Shown in pieces: positions 10,960 to 21,905 of a stretch of 24,049 bases of DNA. The position numbers were made by a program, and so were the translations under genes. The notes under the pieces are model-generated. The model was not told the origin of the DNA. It ran no database searches and worked only from the letters and a program-made list of their open reading frames with translations. Each line of letters begins with the position of its first letter. Positions within the stretch are counted from its first letter, which is position 1. Origin of the DNA: Apostichopus californicus (Eukaryota; Echinodermata; Holothuroidea; Aspidochirotida; Stichopodidae); the NCBI GenBank assembly GCA_020650975.1, contig JAIPMN010007620.1, positions 437-24,485 of the forward strand, given 5' to 3'.

Positions 10960-11132
10960 CTCTTAAAAGCCTCCAATTCAGCTTTGCTGAGAGTTTTATG
11001 CAGTTTGGCGGAGGATTCTTTCGTGCTCATAAAAACTACAGCCCAATCGTCACAGGAGAGATGCTCGTTGGTAGGTTTTTTGCAGAACCACGGGCCGTGT
11101 GTGTGTTTTGCACTGACGTTGCACATTGGAGG
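10960..11132 (-). CDS. NXPE-family protein, exon B: linker between the two domains
   Basis: This 173-bp exon has acceptor ATTTTCATTGCAG| (AG at 11134-11133) and donor AAGAG|GTGAGT (GT at 10959-10958). It enters in phase 0 and leaves in phase 2, which fits exon A (phase 0 end) and exon C (phase 2 start). The 57 full codons begin PPMCNVSAKHTHGPWFCKKP, followed by LSCDDWAVVFMSTK and end AELEAFK. The C-N-x-(S/T)...G-x-W-(F/Y)-C-x-K-P...C-D pattern is the conserved cysteine-containing segment that follows the neurexophilin-like domain in NXPE proteins. The three cysteines probably form disulfides in the secretory pathway. Conservation of frame, splice sites and motif argues against a pseudogene. 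Confidence 0.9.
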
Positions 11133-11670
11133 CTGCAATGAAAATATCGTTTTACAGTATTTAAAAAAAGCTATATAGATACATATGCTATATATACTGA
11201 ATAGACTTGTGCTTGCGGTTAACTATGAAACTTCAGACAGTAAACTTGTATCTCCAGTTTTGTAAACCGTAACTCTAGCCAACATAATGACAACAGAAGC
11301 CACTTCAAAGTATGCAAAATAGGTTAATTATTAACTGCTTACTTGCAATCACAGGCACTTTTCCACTTATTTACTTCACAGGAAATATATTTTGTTAAAA
11401 GTCAGTGATATTCATCCGCACTGTGTTTGTAGCATAATTTAAAAGTCTTCCAATAGTTTACACCTGAATTGTATATCCTATTGTATTAGACTGTGTAAAA
11501 ATAGCAATTATGATATAAATACACGTACTTTTAATTTGTTTCGACATAACACACGGCAAATATGATATTTGTAACTATCCCAGTTTCTTATCATTTTGTC
11601 GTTTTAAACAAAAAAATTGCAATGTTACTGAATGATCGTCACATTTAGTATTTTTAAACTGGTTGGGTCA

Positions 11671-11697
11671 TGTGTGGTGTGGTGTGGTGTGGTGTGG
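11671..11697 (+). repeat. (GTGTG)n microsatellite
   Basis: About five tandem GTGTG units occur in the form TGTGTGGTGTGG and so on, within the A-B intron. Confidence 0.9.
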
Positions 11698-12280
11698 ATC
11701 TTTTTACTATATCATTTGTATTTATAACATGTAAAGTGACCATGCCACTCATTTGAAAGGTTAAGGATTTGCACTTATGGTCAGGAAGCAAAGTCTATTT
11801 TATGCTTCATACACATACAAACAAATTAAAAAATGTTTCACTATACATCACAATTTTGGCGTATGTGTCAAGGTCATATTTTGTGAAACGCAAGTGAAAT
11901 GCTAAATTTTATACAATCCCAGGGTGAGTGGTATTGGTCTCTTATACTAGGAACAATTTATAACCCCTACGGACTGGTTAAATTTGGCCCCTATAGCTCT
12001 TTTTTTCACTGAAAATATGGGGCAAAAAATGGCCCAAGGATATTTCGCAGTGTGACATTTTCCATTTTGAGGCCCTATACATCCCTTTCACAGTACCTCC
12101 AATTATCATTTTGATTTAGACAGCCATTTCATGATTGTGACATGTTTTGTCAAGAACTTACACTGAAAAACATGAGGGAGAAATGAATAAAAAATATTAA
12201 ATTATGCCGATTAAAATGCATTTATATTCATTAACCAACTAAAATACAGTACCTGTAGTTACTCCACTTGGTAGACAAGG

Positions 12281-12332
12281 GATGGTGAGAAGAAAGGAAG
12301 AAAGAAACAGGGGAAGAGGAGAGGTAGGAGAT
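12281..12332 (+). repeat. Polypurine tract
   Basis: This stretch of about 50 bases is nearly all A and G on the plus strand (GAGAAGAAAGGAAGAAAG and onward), just after an ATGG. It is low complexity; the frame that starts at 12282 shows no domain. Confidence 0.75.
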
Positions 12333-12824
12333 AAACATCTCCATCCCGTGTCTACTAATCCCCTTACATCTATCCCTTTGTGTTCACCATGCTCATTAAC
12401 CTGTCTGTATTATGTGCGTGTATTTTACAATGAATTACAGAGCATAACAGAGAAAACGGGAAATTATATACATATCATATCAATAGTTATAATACTAATC
12501 AAAGAGGAATATATTAAGAAAAGTTATCTATCTAATACACAAAGAGACTGTAGTAAAGCGTTAATAAACAGTTACAGACCCTAAACTGACAATAAGATCT
12601 CGCTTCTGTTTTGTAATTTCCTCGCCAGAACTTCATATAGGCCAAGCTCTGTTCCTGACATCCTTACATAAAAAGACATTTTGTAAAGAGCCATGTGTTG
12701 AAAATGTCATCACATTGTTGCGAAAGATAGAACGGTAGTAATGTAAGACAAAATATATTGGCAACATAAAATCACTACTTTATATAATATCATTAATTTC
12801 AAGCAAGCAACTGATGATATTTAT

Positions 12825-13330
12825 GTGTGATATCAAGATCATGAAACTTGGATGAACACCATGCTTGGTAAATGGTAAACTTTTGGTTGCGATGCCGAAC
12901 CTCTGCAGTCAAGTCGGTGTGTGTAATGTATTTGTGTGTACCATGAGCCTGTGGACATGATATCTCAAGAACTACATGTTGGATTGATGTCACACTTGAT
13001 TATGTTGGTCATGGGCAGTAGACAATCCATGTTGTTTTTACGTGCACGCAACATGAATATCAATCAGTGGGCGAGCTTAATGAAAATTTCTTAAAATCGC
13101 GATATCTTTGCAACCATCAGCATGATTTGCCTTAAATTTGGTTTAAAGATATGACAGTATACAGATGTAGGAAATGTTATCATCACATTAATTATTCATG
13201 CATGGTAGCATAGGTATCTACTTGTGGGTCCCATGAATTGGCGTAATGAGCACGGATTCATGTAAAAAATGCCAAATGTCAGTGCTGTACCTTTGCAGCG
13301 GAAAGCATGATTTAGCTCATATAAGGTATA
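12825..13330 (+). repeat. Degenerate copies of the 'GATATCTCAAGAAC' repeat family
   Basis: The segment contains GATATCTCAAGAACTACATG (about 12959), TTGGATTGATGTCACACTTG, then GGTCATGGGCAGTAGACAAT, and further down CGATATCTTTGCAACCATCA (about 13099) with another GGTTTAAAGATATGACAG-like unit. The same order of blocks (GATATC-CAAGAAC, TGATGTCATACTTGG, G-rich junction, 'AATGAGG') recurs at 15.2-16.0 kb and, inverted, at 17.5-18.0 kb. It appears to be an old interspersed or tandem non-coding repeat; I cannot name the family. Confidence 0.55.
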
Positions 13331-15209
13331 TAATATTGGTAGAATGAAAGTATTTATATTTGTATAGTATTTCAGCTAGAAGAGTGATGTTTACGATACT
13401 TGTGGACATGCCCACAGCAGCAAAATAATTGAAGAATTTCATCTGGAATTGGAACCAATGCCTGATTTATGTCTGGTTTAATATTAGTGAACTCATGCAT
13501 CCACACTATCTCAATAATACTATTGGCTATATAGAAGTTCAACATTGTTCAAGTATATAAACCCGAAGTAATATTATCTTCCTTTGTCATGATAGGTAGA
13601 TATACCCTAGTGATTATGGTAATGGCCAAAGAGTATGGTAGTTCAACAGAAATCCACCACTGAATCCTTGTAACTTAATGAGTTGGATAAATTCCACATG
13701 TCTATTTGGAATTGATACAAAGTTCAGTCTGCCTGTCCAAGTAGAACTTGTTATTGATTATAACCGCAGTTGACTATGGATTGGAAACATATTAAGATGT
13801 TGCATTAGGTTAATAAGAGTGATCTAGTATAGGTGATGCTCCAGAATGACTACGAAGACAGTTTGCTTTGCTGTTTGTTGTAGATTTATCTTGGATTTGA
13901 ATTTCCAATCAGTAGGTGCATCTTGCTTTGTTACGCTAGTGGCCATACCGGTGTGTTTACGTATCATAGTATGAGGAATGCATAATTACACACAAAACTG
14001 AGGTCTAATATTTGCACTGTGCACTGATGGGTTCAATTGACGTAGCCACTAACAACGGAAACAATTGCATAAAGTATGTCGCTATAGGAAATTTTCTGCC
14101 ATAAGACTCGTAACAATATACTCAATTGATTGTTCGATTCACGATATTCAGTTTGGCAAAAGGTTTATGGCTATATAGAGTATGTGATTCCTGGCATAAA
14201 ATTTCCTTTAGAAGTAGGCTACAGTAGTAAAAGCTCAAGTACTCGACCCCAAATAGTTGGAGTCGCCTATAAGCTTAGATCCAACACTAACAGTGTGTTG
14301 GTCTGCCAGATATACTGAACACTTAAGTGATGGACGAATGGCTTTAGTTGTCAAGTTTGTAACTTCGAATGATCGCATTATTATGGCCGATAATCCTACA
14401 TGAACGCATTCTGTGAATTCTTGTACTACAAAACACTATAATATAGCAAGAAAATATGTGCTGTTTATGTATGACTTAAAAGTAAATAGGGGAATCTTAC
14501 AAGTATCTGGTTATTACAGTGTTATATGTTCTTTGTCATTAGAAATACCAGTATCACAATTTCTCGGTACTACCCAACACTACTGCTGTTCTTTGTGTTA
14601 GCCATACTAAAAACTACACTCAGTGACAGTGTAACTTTACACATTGTTATTATTATGTATGATGCATCTAGAGATGATAAGGTATATGGGCCGTTATGGT
14701 CCTGGGTAAAATGCTATCGAAGGAGGACATAATATGCAAAGAAATTGGAGGCGGCTTGGCAAGATTTCTTGCAATTAAGTTGTGCATCATAAGTAATAGG
14801 ATACTCTAAAAATATGTGTTGCAAAGTGGATCAACTCTTATAATCACTGATGATATGCAGATGATGCAGTTTAGTTTATGAAACGTTTTAGATACCAAAT
14901 TAAAGGGAAATCTAGAAATTCGTCAGGCAAATGTTCACAGTTACTACATGAAAACCAGTTTAAATACTATGCAATAAGTTATTGATCTGAAGAAAACTTA
15001 AACCAGAATCTACTGGTACAAACTAACTGTTACCATTGTGGAGATATCGCATGTCGAAATTTTCAGTTTTCAGTTTCACTTCAATATAAACATTAGGACA
15101 TCGGTCCTGAGAGATTGATTCGTGTAAACACAGTGAGTTGCCTCTCCCCAAAATCATTTGTGTTCCTTGTTTCCAGCAAAGGAATCATATTATTCACCCT
15201 TGCGTGTGT

Positions 15210-15990
15210 GGGGGCGGGGGTGTACGTCTTTGTGACGATGTATGTTGTATACACTATAAATCGACAAGTAAATGATGGATTATTGTTATGCTTGGTGTGT
15301 GGATGGCCGTGGTGCTTATCTCATGAATAATAATGGAGTAAAATGGCAAAAATTTCACATTGCTCTAATTCTGTAGCTAGAAGTTGCATTTGTTTCAAAC
15401 TTTATATTTGGTTGCTGGTTTCTGGTAGGTACATTTTGATGTATGTTAAAATTTGACATGCAGATTAATGAGGGGGTGAGGCTTCACATTATATCATTAA
15501 CGTTAGTTTGTACGCTCTACACAATAACTCAACAAAATAATGATGAATCAGTGTCATACTTGGTGGGTAGATAGCCCATAGTGAAAAGACCCTATTGTCA
15601 AAGGTCAAAACATGAAATATCAAGAACTTTGCATCTGGAATTCGATTTGGTTTTCCAATAATGTATTGTTATATATGTTGATGACGGGTGCATGTTCATG
15701 TGTTGTAAATTTACATTTTATATATCAGCTATGAAGGGCGAGGCTTAACATTAGTATATTAGCAACATATTGCATGGTACATCATAACTGAATGATGATT
15801 ATTCAATATGGATAGTAGGTAGATAAATCCTATTGATTTTCCTGTAAATATCAAAGACCAAAAATATTAAAATATGCAAGGAACCAAACACAAAATGGTG
15901 TTTTTGTCTCTATACCTCATTGATTTTTTTTTATGTTTCTTTGGAATATTTGAACAAAAGTCAACAGGAGCAATTGTTTTGCATGCTCTT
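15210..15990 (+). repeat. Three diverged tandem units, period about 262 bp
   Basis: The units align by the block AATGAGGG(g)GTGAGGCTTCACATTA(TATC)ATTA (about 15467) against ATGAAGGGCGAGGCTTAACATTAG (about 15728), and by AATGATGAATCAGTGTCATACTTGGTGGGTAGAT against AAATGATGGATTATTGTTATGCTTGGTGTG (about 15270) and ATGATTATTCAATATGGATAGTAGGTAGAT (about 15792), quoted here only as key blocks. Each unit also carries an 'AAATATCAAGAACTTTGCAT'-like block. Divergence is high, so the array is old. Confidence 0.6.
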
Positions 15991-17504
15991 TGAAGTAGGT
16001 ATGTTAAAATTATGGTATGATACAGTATACATTTGTCGACGTCATCAATGTTCCTCATTGAAATAACACAGTGACTCAAATCAGTGACAAGACAAGTCAG
16101 ATAAAATAGATCAGCTAATTTGAATCAATAGTTGAGTGACTTTTTTAAAACTCTGATGATATTTAGTTTTTTGTCTGTTATCGACGGGATCACCACACTA
16201 TCTCACCACTTCGTTTCTGGGAAGGTGATAATCTGTTTTCTGCCAAGCTGAGGAAGAGAAGTTTGGCAGATCAACTGATCTTGCAGCTGGTCTAATCTGG
16301 TGGCTTCATTTTGGGTGTTTAACCTGTCACACCCAAAAGGATCAAAGGACTTTCTATCTTTCATAGAAACTGTTTTCCTGCAGATACATTCAGTGAAGCC
16401 CACAAGAGCTCTGAGCAAACCAGTCACTAACATGAAGAGTCTGTAAAACAGTTTGGCACAATCTTAGATTTGCGACTGACCATGATTTTTCCAACCAGGA
16501 AACTGTACCACCAGTAAAATTCTTGAAATGGTTGGCAAGCAGTCTAGCTGCAGAGCCACTACGCACGTTTGCAGTCTGGTTTTGGATGTTGGTCTTCTTA
16601 TATCTGACTGTGACTGATATTATGTATACTATAGTAGTACTTGCACGGGAGTACTTGCATTTTGGATTTATTAATAGTTTATAAACATTTTCAGATAATA
16701 GGCAACGGTTTTAGATATTTCCACCTGATTTACTGATACGACGAAACTGACATTTGTGAAGAGATTGCAATTATTATTACTTTATAACTAAGACTAATGA
16801 AGTGTTAAGCAAGTCTACTTTCTGTTTCATGTTACTCTAGTATATTTAATTCTCTATGCAGGTTGGGTGTCTTTGGTTAATTCTGTCATGTGACAAATTC
16901 ATAGGGTCTAGATGGAAAAGAGACTTCCCACAGACATTTTGTGGTTTCCAGAACTCAAACTTCAAATCAACAAATATTTAGGAGTTACAGTAGACCTTTT
17001 AATAAGTGTATTATACACAGTAGAAGTCGAAAAGTTTGTATCTTCCTGCCATTTAGTCATTTGAGAAGAAAAAAATTATAATTAGGCTGTTATGATAAGA
17101 AGAAGAAAAAACATTGAAATAAGGTTTTATTTCGAATATGACAAATACATACCGTCGCCCTGAAATGTGATAATGATGCGTATTGTTACCTGAAGCAATA
17201 AATTTCAGTCACCAGCTATTTCGTTATTATATTTCAGGTAAACTGTCAAGGAGGTGGACTTTAACTGATGACCCTTCAGCTACAAACATCTGCCTGTAAT
17301 TAATGTTGCTTTATCAGCACTGATAGAGAAGTTTCAGCAGACGTTTAAAGCAACACTCTGAATCAGATCTCAGTTCCTGAATAATTGTATGTATGTTTGA
17401 AGTCCTATAAGGACCCTTCACAAAAACTAAACTGAACTGAATTTTACCAAACAGTATTTACAAAATGGAACGAGCTTTACTATAGGAGTTATCATGTTTC
17501 AAAG

Positions 17505-17960
17505 GTTTTCAGGTTTTGACACATGTCGACCTCATATGACATTTGACCCCCTTAAACTTTCAACAGGGTTCTTGTACTCACCAAGTTGGATATACCTACC
17601 AAGTATGTCATTGGTTCCACCTGTGTTTCTTGAGATATCGTGTTTACAAGCTGTTTTTGACGATTACCCATTAAACCCCACCCACCCATAAATCTTTAAT
17701 GAGGTAAAATTGTTGTTTCAAAGAACATGTACTTTCTACGGAGTTACACCACCATATCAACTATAAATTAACGCACAGACGGTTGAAGAGATATTGACAT
17801 TTTACGAATTTAATGGTAAGCCCCTCACATTCATTAATATTCATGAGGTGAGAACTACAAACATAGGGCACATCTATTCAACAAATTGCATCTATCTACT
17901 ACGTATGACATTGATTAAACTTGTGGTTGTTGATATATCGTGTTTAGAAGCTATTCATCA
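17505..17960 (-). repeat. Inverted degenerate copies of the same repeat family
   Basis: On the minus strand, CACGATATCTCAAGAAACAC (from about 17643) is followed by CCAATGACATACTTGGTAGG; a second unit has ACGATATATCAACAACCACA (from about 17942) followed by CAATGTCATACGTAGTAG. These match the block order of the plus-strand copies at 12.8-13.3 and 15.2-16.0 kb. A CA/C-rich stretch (17960-18010) flanks the unit. Confidence 0.55.
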
Positions 17961-18577
17961 CATCCACACACATACCTTCCCCTCACTCCCCTCCCCGCAC
18001 ACACATAAACCCGTACACGCAAACTCGTCAGTACGATCGCAAAGTTTACTGAGCTTTCGGCATCGTAAAAAAAATCAAATTCGCTGAAAATGTGAAACGT
18101 TTGACGTCCTGAACTCCATAACCACACACACAATAATGTAAGTGAGCTAAATTGTGTCAGAGGGGGACGGGAGCTGGGGTCGCCGAGGAAGATTTATTCT
18201 AAGGTTTCATCTTTATCATCAAGTACATGATCCATTCTTAAACAAGTGTACCAAATGTCATGATTTGGACAGTCCAAACTTTAAAAAAACACATCACTGT
18301 TGCATGCTTTATTTATTTCATATCAACAATGGAAAGCTCACAGGTAGAATAAGCAAAACAATATTGATAGAGCAAAGAAATCAATTTAAATATGATATCC
18401 ACTGACATCAGGAATACAAATTTCCCCTGTTCTACGAACAAACTGTTACCAATCTGTTAGCTTCCTATTGGAAACTCAAACTCTTTCTCACCTATATTAT
18501 TGTCTGTAACTGTATATAAAGAATGTACAACAAGACGTAAAATCATTAGGAAACGTTACAATTCGAGCGTGACTTAC

Positions 18578-19099
18578 TTTGAATGGAGCTACCCCGCAAG
18601 TGACGTCCTCAGTATAAACGGTGCCGGTTGGTGCTGTTGTCTGAAACGTCCCATAGAAGGTGAAGACAGTAGCTGCACTACCTTGCTGGGTCCTGTTCAG
18701 GATTTGGACAGCCTCACTTGGGTGCACAAGCATCGCATCAACTCGCACAGTTCCAGGCCACCTCAGTGTAAATAATGCTAAATACGTTCCATTGTCGTAG
18801 TCAAAGAAATAATCCGGACCTATGGCAGAATACGGTTTATCCGTGAAGAGTTTCACTCGAAAGTAATCACCGCCATACGTCTTCCACGTGCCTTGTTTGG
18901 CTCGTGACTGGATTTTGATTGCCAGGGTTTCACAAACATGGTAATAATCCCGCGGGTTCATAATTTCGACCACAGACTTTGCGACGTCCGTCGTTAAGGA
19001 AAGAGATCTTTCTTGGTGTCCACGTACTTGCCCTCTATTATTATCTGGTAAAAGACTGCGGTCTGGTTTCTTCGCTAAACAATGGCAGCTGTGAATATC
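18578..19099 (-). CDS. NXPE-family protein, exon A: neurexophilin-like domain
   Basis: This 522-bp exon (174 codons, phase 0 at both ends) has acceptor TTATTTTCTCTAG| (AG at 19101-19100) and donor TTCAAA|GTAAGT. Residues 1-45 (DIHSCHCLAKKPDRSLLPD and on) are a linker. From about residue 50 comes the neurexophilin-like fold of NXPE proteins: KTYGGDYF (73-80), NGTYLALFTLRWPGTVRVDA (103-122) and LVHPSEA (124-130), ending with C-x-V-AP-F-K. NGT (103-105) and NRT (135-137) are candidate N-glycosylation sites, fitting a secretory protein. Frame, splice sites and conserved motifs are intact. Together with exons B and C it gives 498 residues, close to the usual 500-570 of NXPE proteins, so about 30-60 N-terminal residues (signal or anchor) are expected further upstream. 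In-frame reading past the donor is intron. Confidence 0.92.
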
Positions 19100-19211
19100 C
19101 TAGAGAAAATAATAATAATAATTGTTACACTAGGAATTAAAAAAAGTGCAGCAACGCTGCAGACGTTCAGCTAACTTCTATAAGAGAAATTGAGTGAAAG
19201 ATATAACACAT

Positions 19212-19503
19212 CAGGGGCGTAGCGAAGGGGGCGAAGGGGCGACCGCCCCCCCCCCCTTGAGCATTTTTTTTATATGTTTTTTATGATATCGCTAGTAATT
19301 TCAAAATAGAAAATGCTTAGATGCAACTTACAAGGCATGGGAAGTGCCATTTCCAGCGATCTGGGAGGCACTTCGGCCAAACTTTTCTTGTACGCTTCGC
19401 GCCAACGCATGACGCTTAGATAGTTTCCAGTGCCGAATCTACGGCTCTAATAGTTTGCCTACAGGTTCGCCCATCCGTTAGCAAATTCCTCGCTACGCGC
19501 CTG
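19212..19503. mobile_element. Non-autonomous hAT-type MITE, 292 bp
   Basis: The left end CAGGGGCGTAGCGAAGG and the right end (minus strand) CAGGCGCGTAGCGAGGA form terminal inverted repeats of 17 bases with few mismatches. The flanking 8-mers are taacacat (left) and taagacat (right), matching at 7 of 8 positions, which fits the 8-bp target duplication typical of hAT elements. There is a C-run near 19244-19257 and no coding capacity. It lies upstream of exon A, inside the intron if the proposed first exon is real. Confidence 0.78.
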
Positions 19504-19557
19504 TAAGACATAGGCCGGATAACATTGTCACCACATTCTATCTCCTTTCTTTCTTAC

Positions 19558-19581
19558 CTTGTGCTTCTTCTTAGCAGACAT
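19558..19581 (-). CDS. Possible NXPE first coding exon (8 codons)
   Basis: The minus strand reads ATG followed by codons for SAKKKHK, then a strong donor CAAG|GTAAGAA (GT at 19557-19556). An in-frame TGA lies three codons before the ATG, and A is at -3. The exon would end in phase 0, matching the phase-0 acceptor of exon A 458 bases away. Against it: NXPE proteins usually begin with a signal peptide or membrane anchor, and this lysine-rich start gives none; short ATG-to-donor matches also occur by chance. The real start may be another exon upstream or beyond the window. Confidence 0.3.
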
Positions 19582-20061
19582 AGTTTGTCACAATGTTAGA
19601 AAGTTGTAAGCATTTGTTTTGAAAACATGGAATAAAGATAAATATATATTTTATTATTGAAACAAACAAAGACAAAAAGTTTGAAACAAATATGAAAAGT
19701 TAAAATGCTATAATTACAGCTAAGTTGTGTTCTTGAATACTTAAAATGCACAGCTGCCTTTTGTAGTATCTTTAAAGCAGAATGTAAAACTGTATTGACT
19801 GGTTTATTGAATGAAATCATCGTAACAGGGTATGAGCCAATTTATCCTTGAAAGATATTATCAAAAAGGTTTTTTTTATATGACCTCTGCAGATACTATT
19901 GACCCTTAATGTATTTTGACCATTCACAAAAATTAGTACATTTATACTCATAACGACACCTCATGGAAGTAGGAAACTTGTCAATATTACACTTTCTTAG
20001 CTATGGTGGTCACAACGTTTACACATTTGAGCCTATGAAACGCGAAAAGGGTAACAATATT

Positions 20062-20310
20062 TCGTTGTCTAAACTAAGTTTGTTGCTGTCTAAACTAAAG
20101 TTGTTGCTGCTGTTTTATCATGTTGTTGCTCAAACTTACGTTGTTGTCTAAACTTACGTTGTTGTCTAAACTTACGTTGTTGTCTAAACTTTCGTTGCTG
20201 CCTAAACTTACGTTGTTGCTTAAAGTTACGTTCCTGCTGAAACTTACATTGTTGTCTAAACCTACGTTGCCTCTAAAGTTGGTTCCGTTGTCTAAACTAA
20301 CGTTACTGCC
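20062..20310 (+). repeat. 18-bp minisatellite (ACGTTGTTGTCTAAACTT)
   Basis: About 13 units of 18 bases with variants (TTGCTG, CTGCCT, CTAAAG). Three consecutive units near 20138-20190 are identical. Open frames on both strands (20095-20313 minus, 20120-20326 plus) exist only because 18 is a multiple of three. The first 90 bases (with TTGCTGCTGTTTTATCATG) match 22601-22680 in the same orientation, inside the neighbouring element. Confidence 0.88.
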
Positions 20311-20520
20311 CAATCACGTGATATAAAAAATATGGGCTTTTCGCGCGAAATTTGACTTGCGCTGTATATACATACACGTCGTTAATTTGCTGACCAATTA
20401 CGAAATAGTCAGTAAGATTGACACGTATCCCGACCCAATTACAAGCCGGTCAACGCTCTCCACCATACTAAATACATGAGCTGACCCTATGGCAAGCCGT
20501 TTTAACATTTCCCTCGTTAT

Positions 20521-21000
20521 TCTACTTAAGTAGAATACAATTAAGCTTAAGTGAAATTAATTGCACTTAAGTAGAATGCAATTAAGCTTAAGTGAAATTA
20601 ATTGCACTTAAGTAGAATTGCTTTTTACTTAAGTTTAATTGTATTCCACTTAAGTAAAATTACCACTTTCTTTTAAGCTTAAGTTAAGTTCAATTTCACT
20701 TAAGCTTAATTGTATTCTACTTAAGAAAATTACAATTCTACTTAAGTAAAATTGAATTTAGCTTAAGTAAAAATGTCATTCTTTTTCACCTAAGCTAAAT
20801 GACTTTTACTTAAGTAAAATTGTATTTTACTTAAGTAGAATACAATTTAGCTTAAGTGAAATTGAATTTAACTTAACTTAAGCTAAATTGTATTCTACTT
20901 AAGTAGAATTGTATTTTACTTAAGTAGAATACAATTGCATTTTACTTAAGTAAACTTCAATTCTGCTGAAGTAAAATACAATTTAGCTTAAGTGGAATTG
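20521..21000. repeat. Array 1 of self-complementary CTTAAG units
   Basis: About 20 perfect CTTAAG hexamers occur in 480 bases, usually as ACTTAAGT or AGCTTAAGT inside AATT-flanked units such as ATTCTACTTAAGTAGAAT. Near the left end the spacing between cores is 21, 20, 21 bases. Adjacent units are themselves partial inverted repeats, so either strand can form many hairpins. Confidence 0.92.
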
Positions 21001-21905
21001 AAGGATCGGTCGTATGGCAAGCCGTCCTAACATTTACCTCGTGCGGAGGAGTGGTTGGTCTGGGGGCAATGTTTACATGGTACCATGCCTTGTGGTACAA
21101 CTACTACGTAGTTCCACTGCTTGGTGGTATGTTGTGTTGTAGTCGTTCCCTTGCCCTCAAAAGTACTTTTCCAACTGCATCCACAAAAGTTTGCAACGAT
21201 TGATTGGCTGGCTGCATTTACCAAATGTCTAACGTTCAGACTCAGTGATAAACATAGCTTTGCTTCATTTTGCTAAGGGTAAGTATGGTGTTATGTTCGT
21301 ACATACACAACGAAAGCTGGATAAGTATGGCAGTATGTGGGAATGGCCGCAAATAGTTACGTAACTAGTACGTCTTGAACGTGACTCTACAGGTCTCGCA
21401 CCACAATTAATTATTCCATTGACTTACACACTAAACTCGTCACTTTCAAGGCCTGCCAAAGCATAGATAGAAGTTTTCATCTGGTATATCCTACCCACTA
21501 CATGATAGCTGAGATCTTGGCCTATCATGGCACTTGCAAACTTCCATATCATGATCGTTTAGATTTTGAGCTAGAAGAGGAGCAAGTTTAGCATACTGCA
21601 CCCTTCCATCTGCTCGTTCGGAGTAATATCAACGATTTTCTAAAATGGTTTATATCACCTTCGATCCTCCCTATTTTCACACCATCTGTACTTTAAACTA
21701 TGCTCTTTCATATAAAGGCAGAACAAACGATGACAGTAAATGATAACAAGCTTAAACAAGCTTTACGTTAGGTACTTTTACCTCTTTTCTGACAATGGTT
21801 AACCTTTTGAGCGGATGAACACGCGGTGCGGTACCTATAATAGTATACAAAGTCGGACTTCGCGGCAAGTACAGTGACGCAATGAGTAGCATACTGATTG
21901 ACCAA

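Larger units (their letters stand above)
11133..18577 (-). other. NXPE intron between exons A and B
   Basis: This is a 7,445-bp phase-0 intron with donor AAA|GTAAGT (GT at 18577-18576) and acceptor TTGCAG|. It is AT-rich and contains a GTGTG microsatellite, a polypurine stretch and several degenerate repeat units (listed separately). The segment 16200-16620 has slightly more even base composition, but no frame gave a recognisable protein. No other gene is supported in it. Confidence 0.8.

Noticed and set aside
16203-16433. Minus-strand 76-codon frame in the long intron
   Set aside because: There is no motif or splice context, and nearby plus-strand fragments are too broken to name.
18500-18775. 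Plus-strand frame opposite exon A
   Set aside because: It is antisense to a well-supported coding exon and has no recognisable protein content.
20095-20326. Overlapping open frames on both strands with SLDNNV-like and LLSKLT-like repeats
   Set aside because: Both are by-products of the 18-bp minisatellite in a DNA element.
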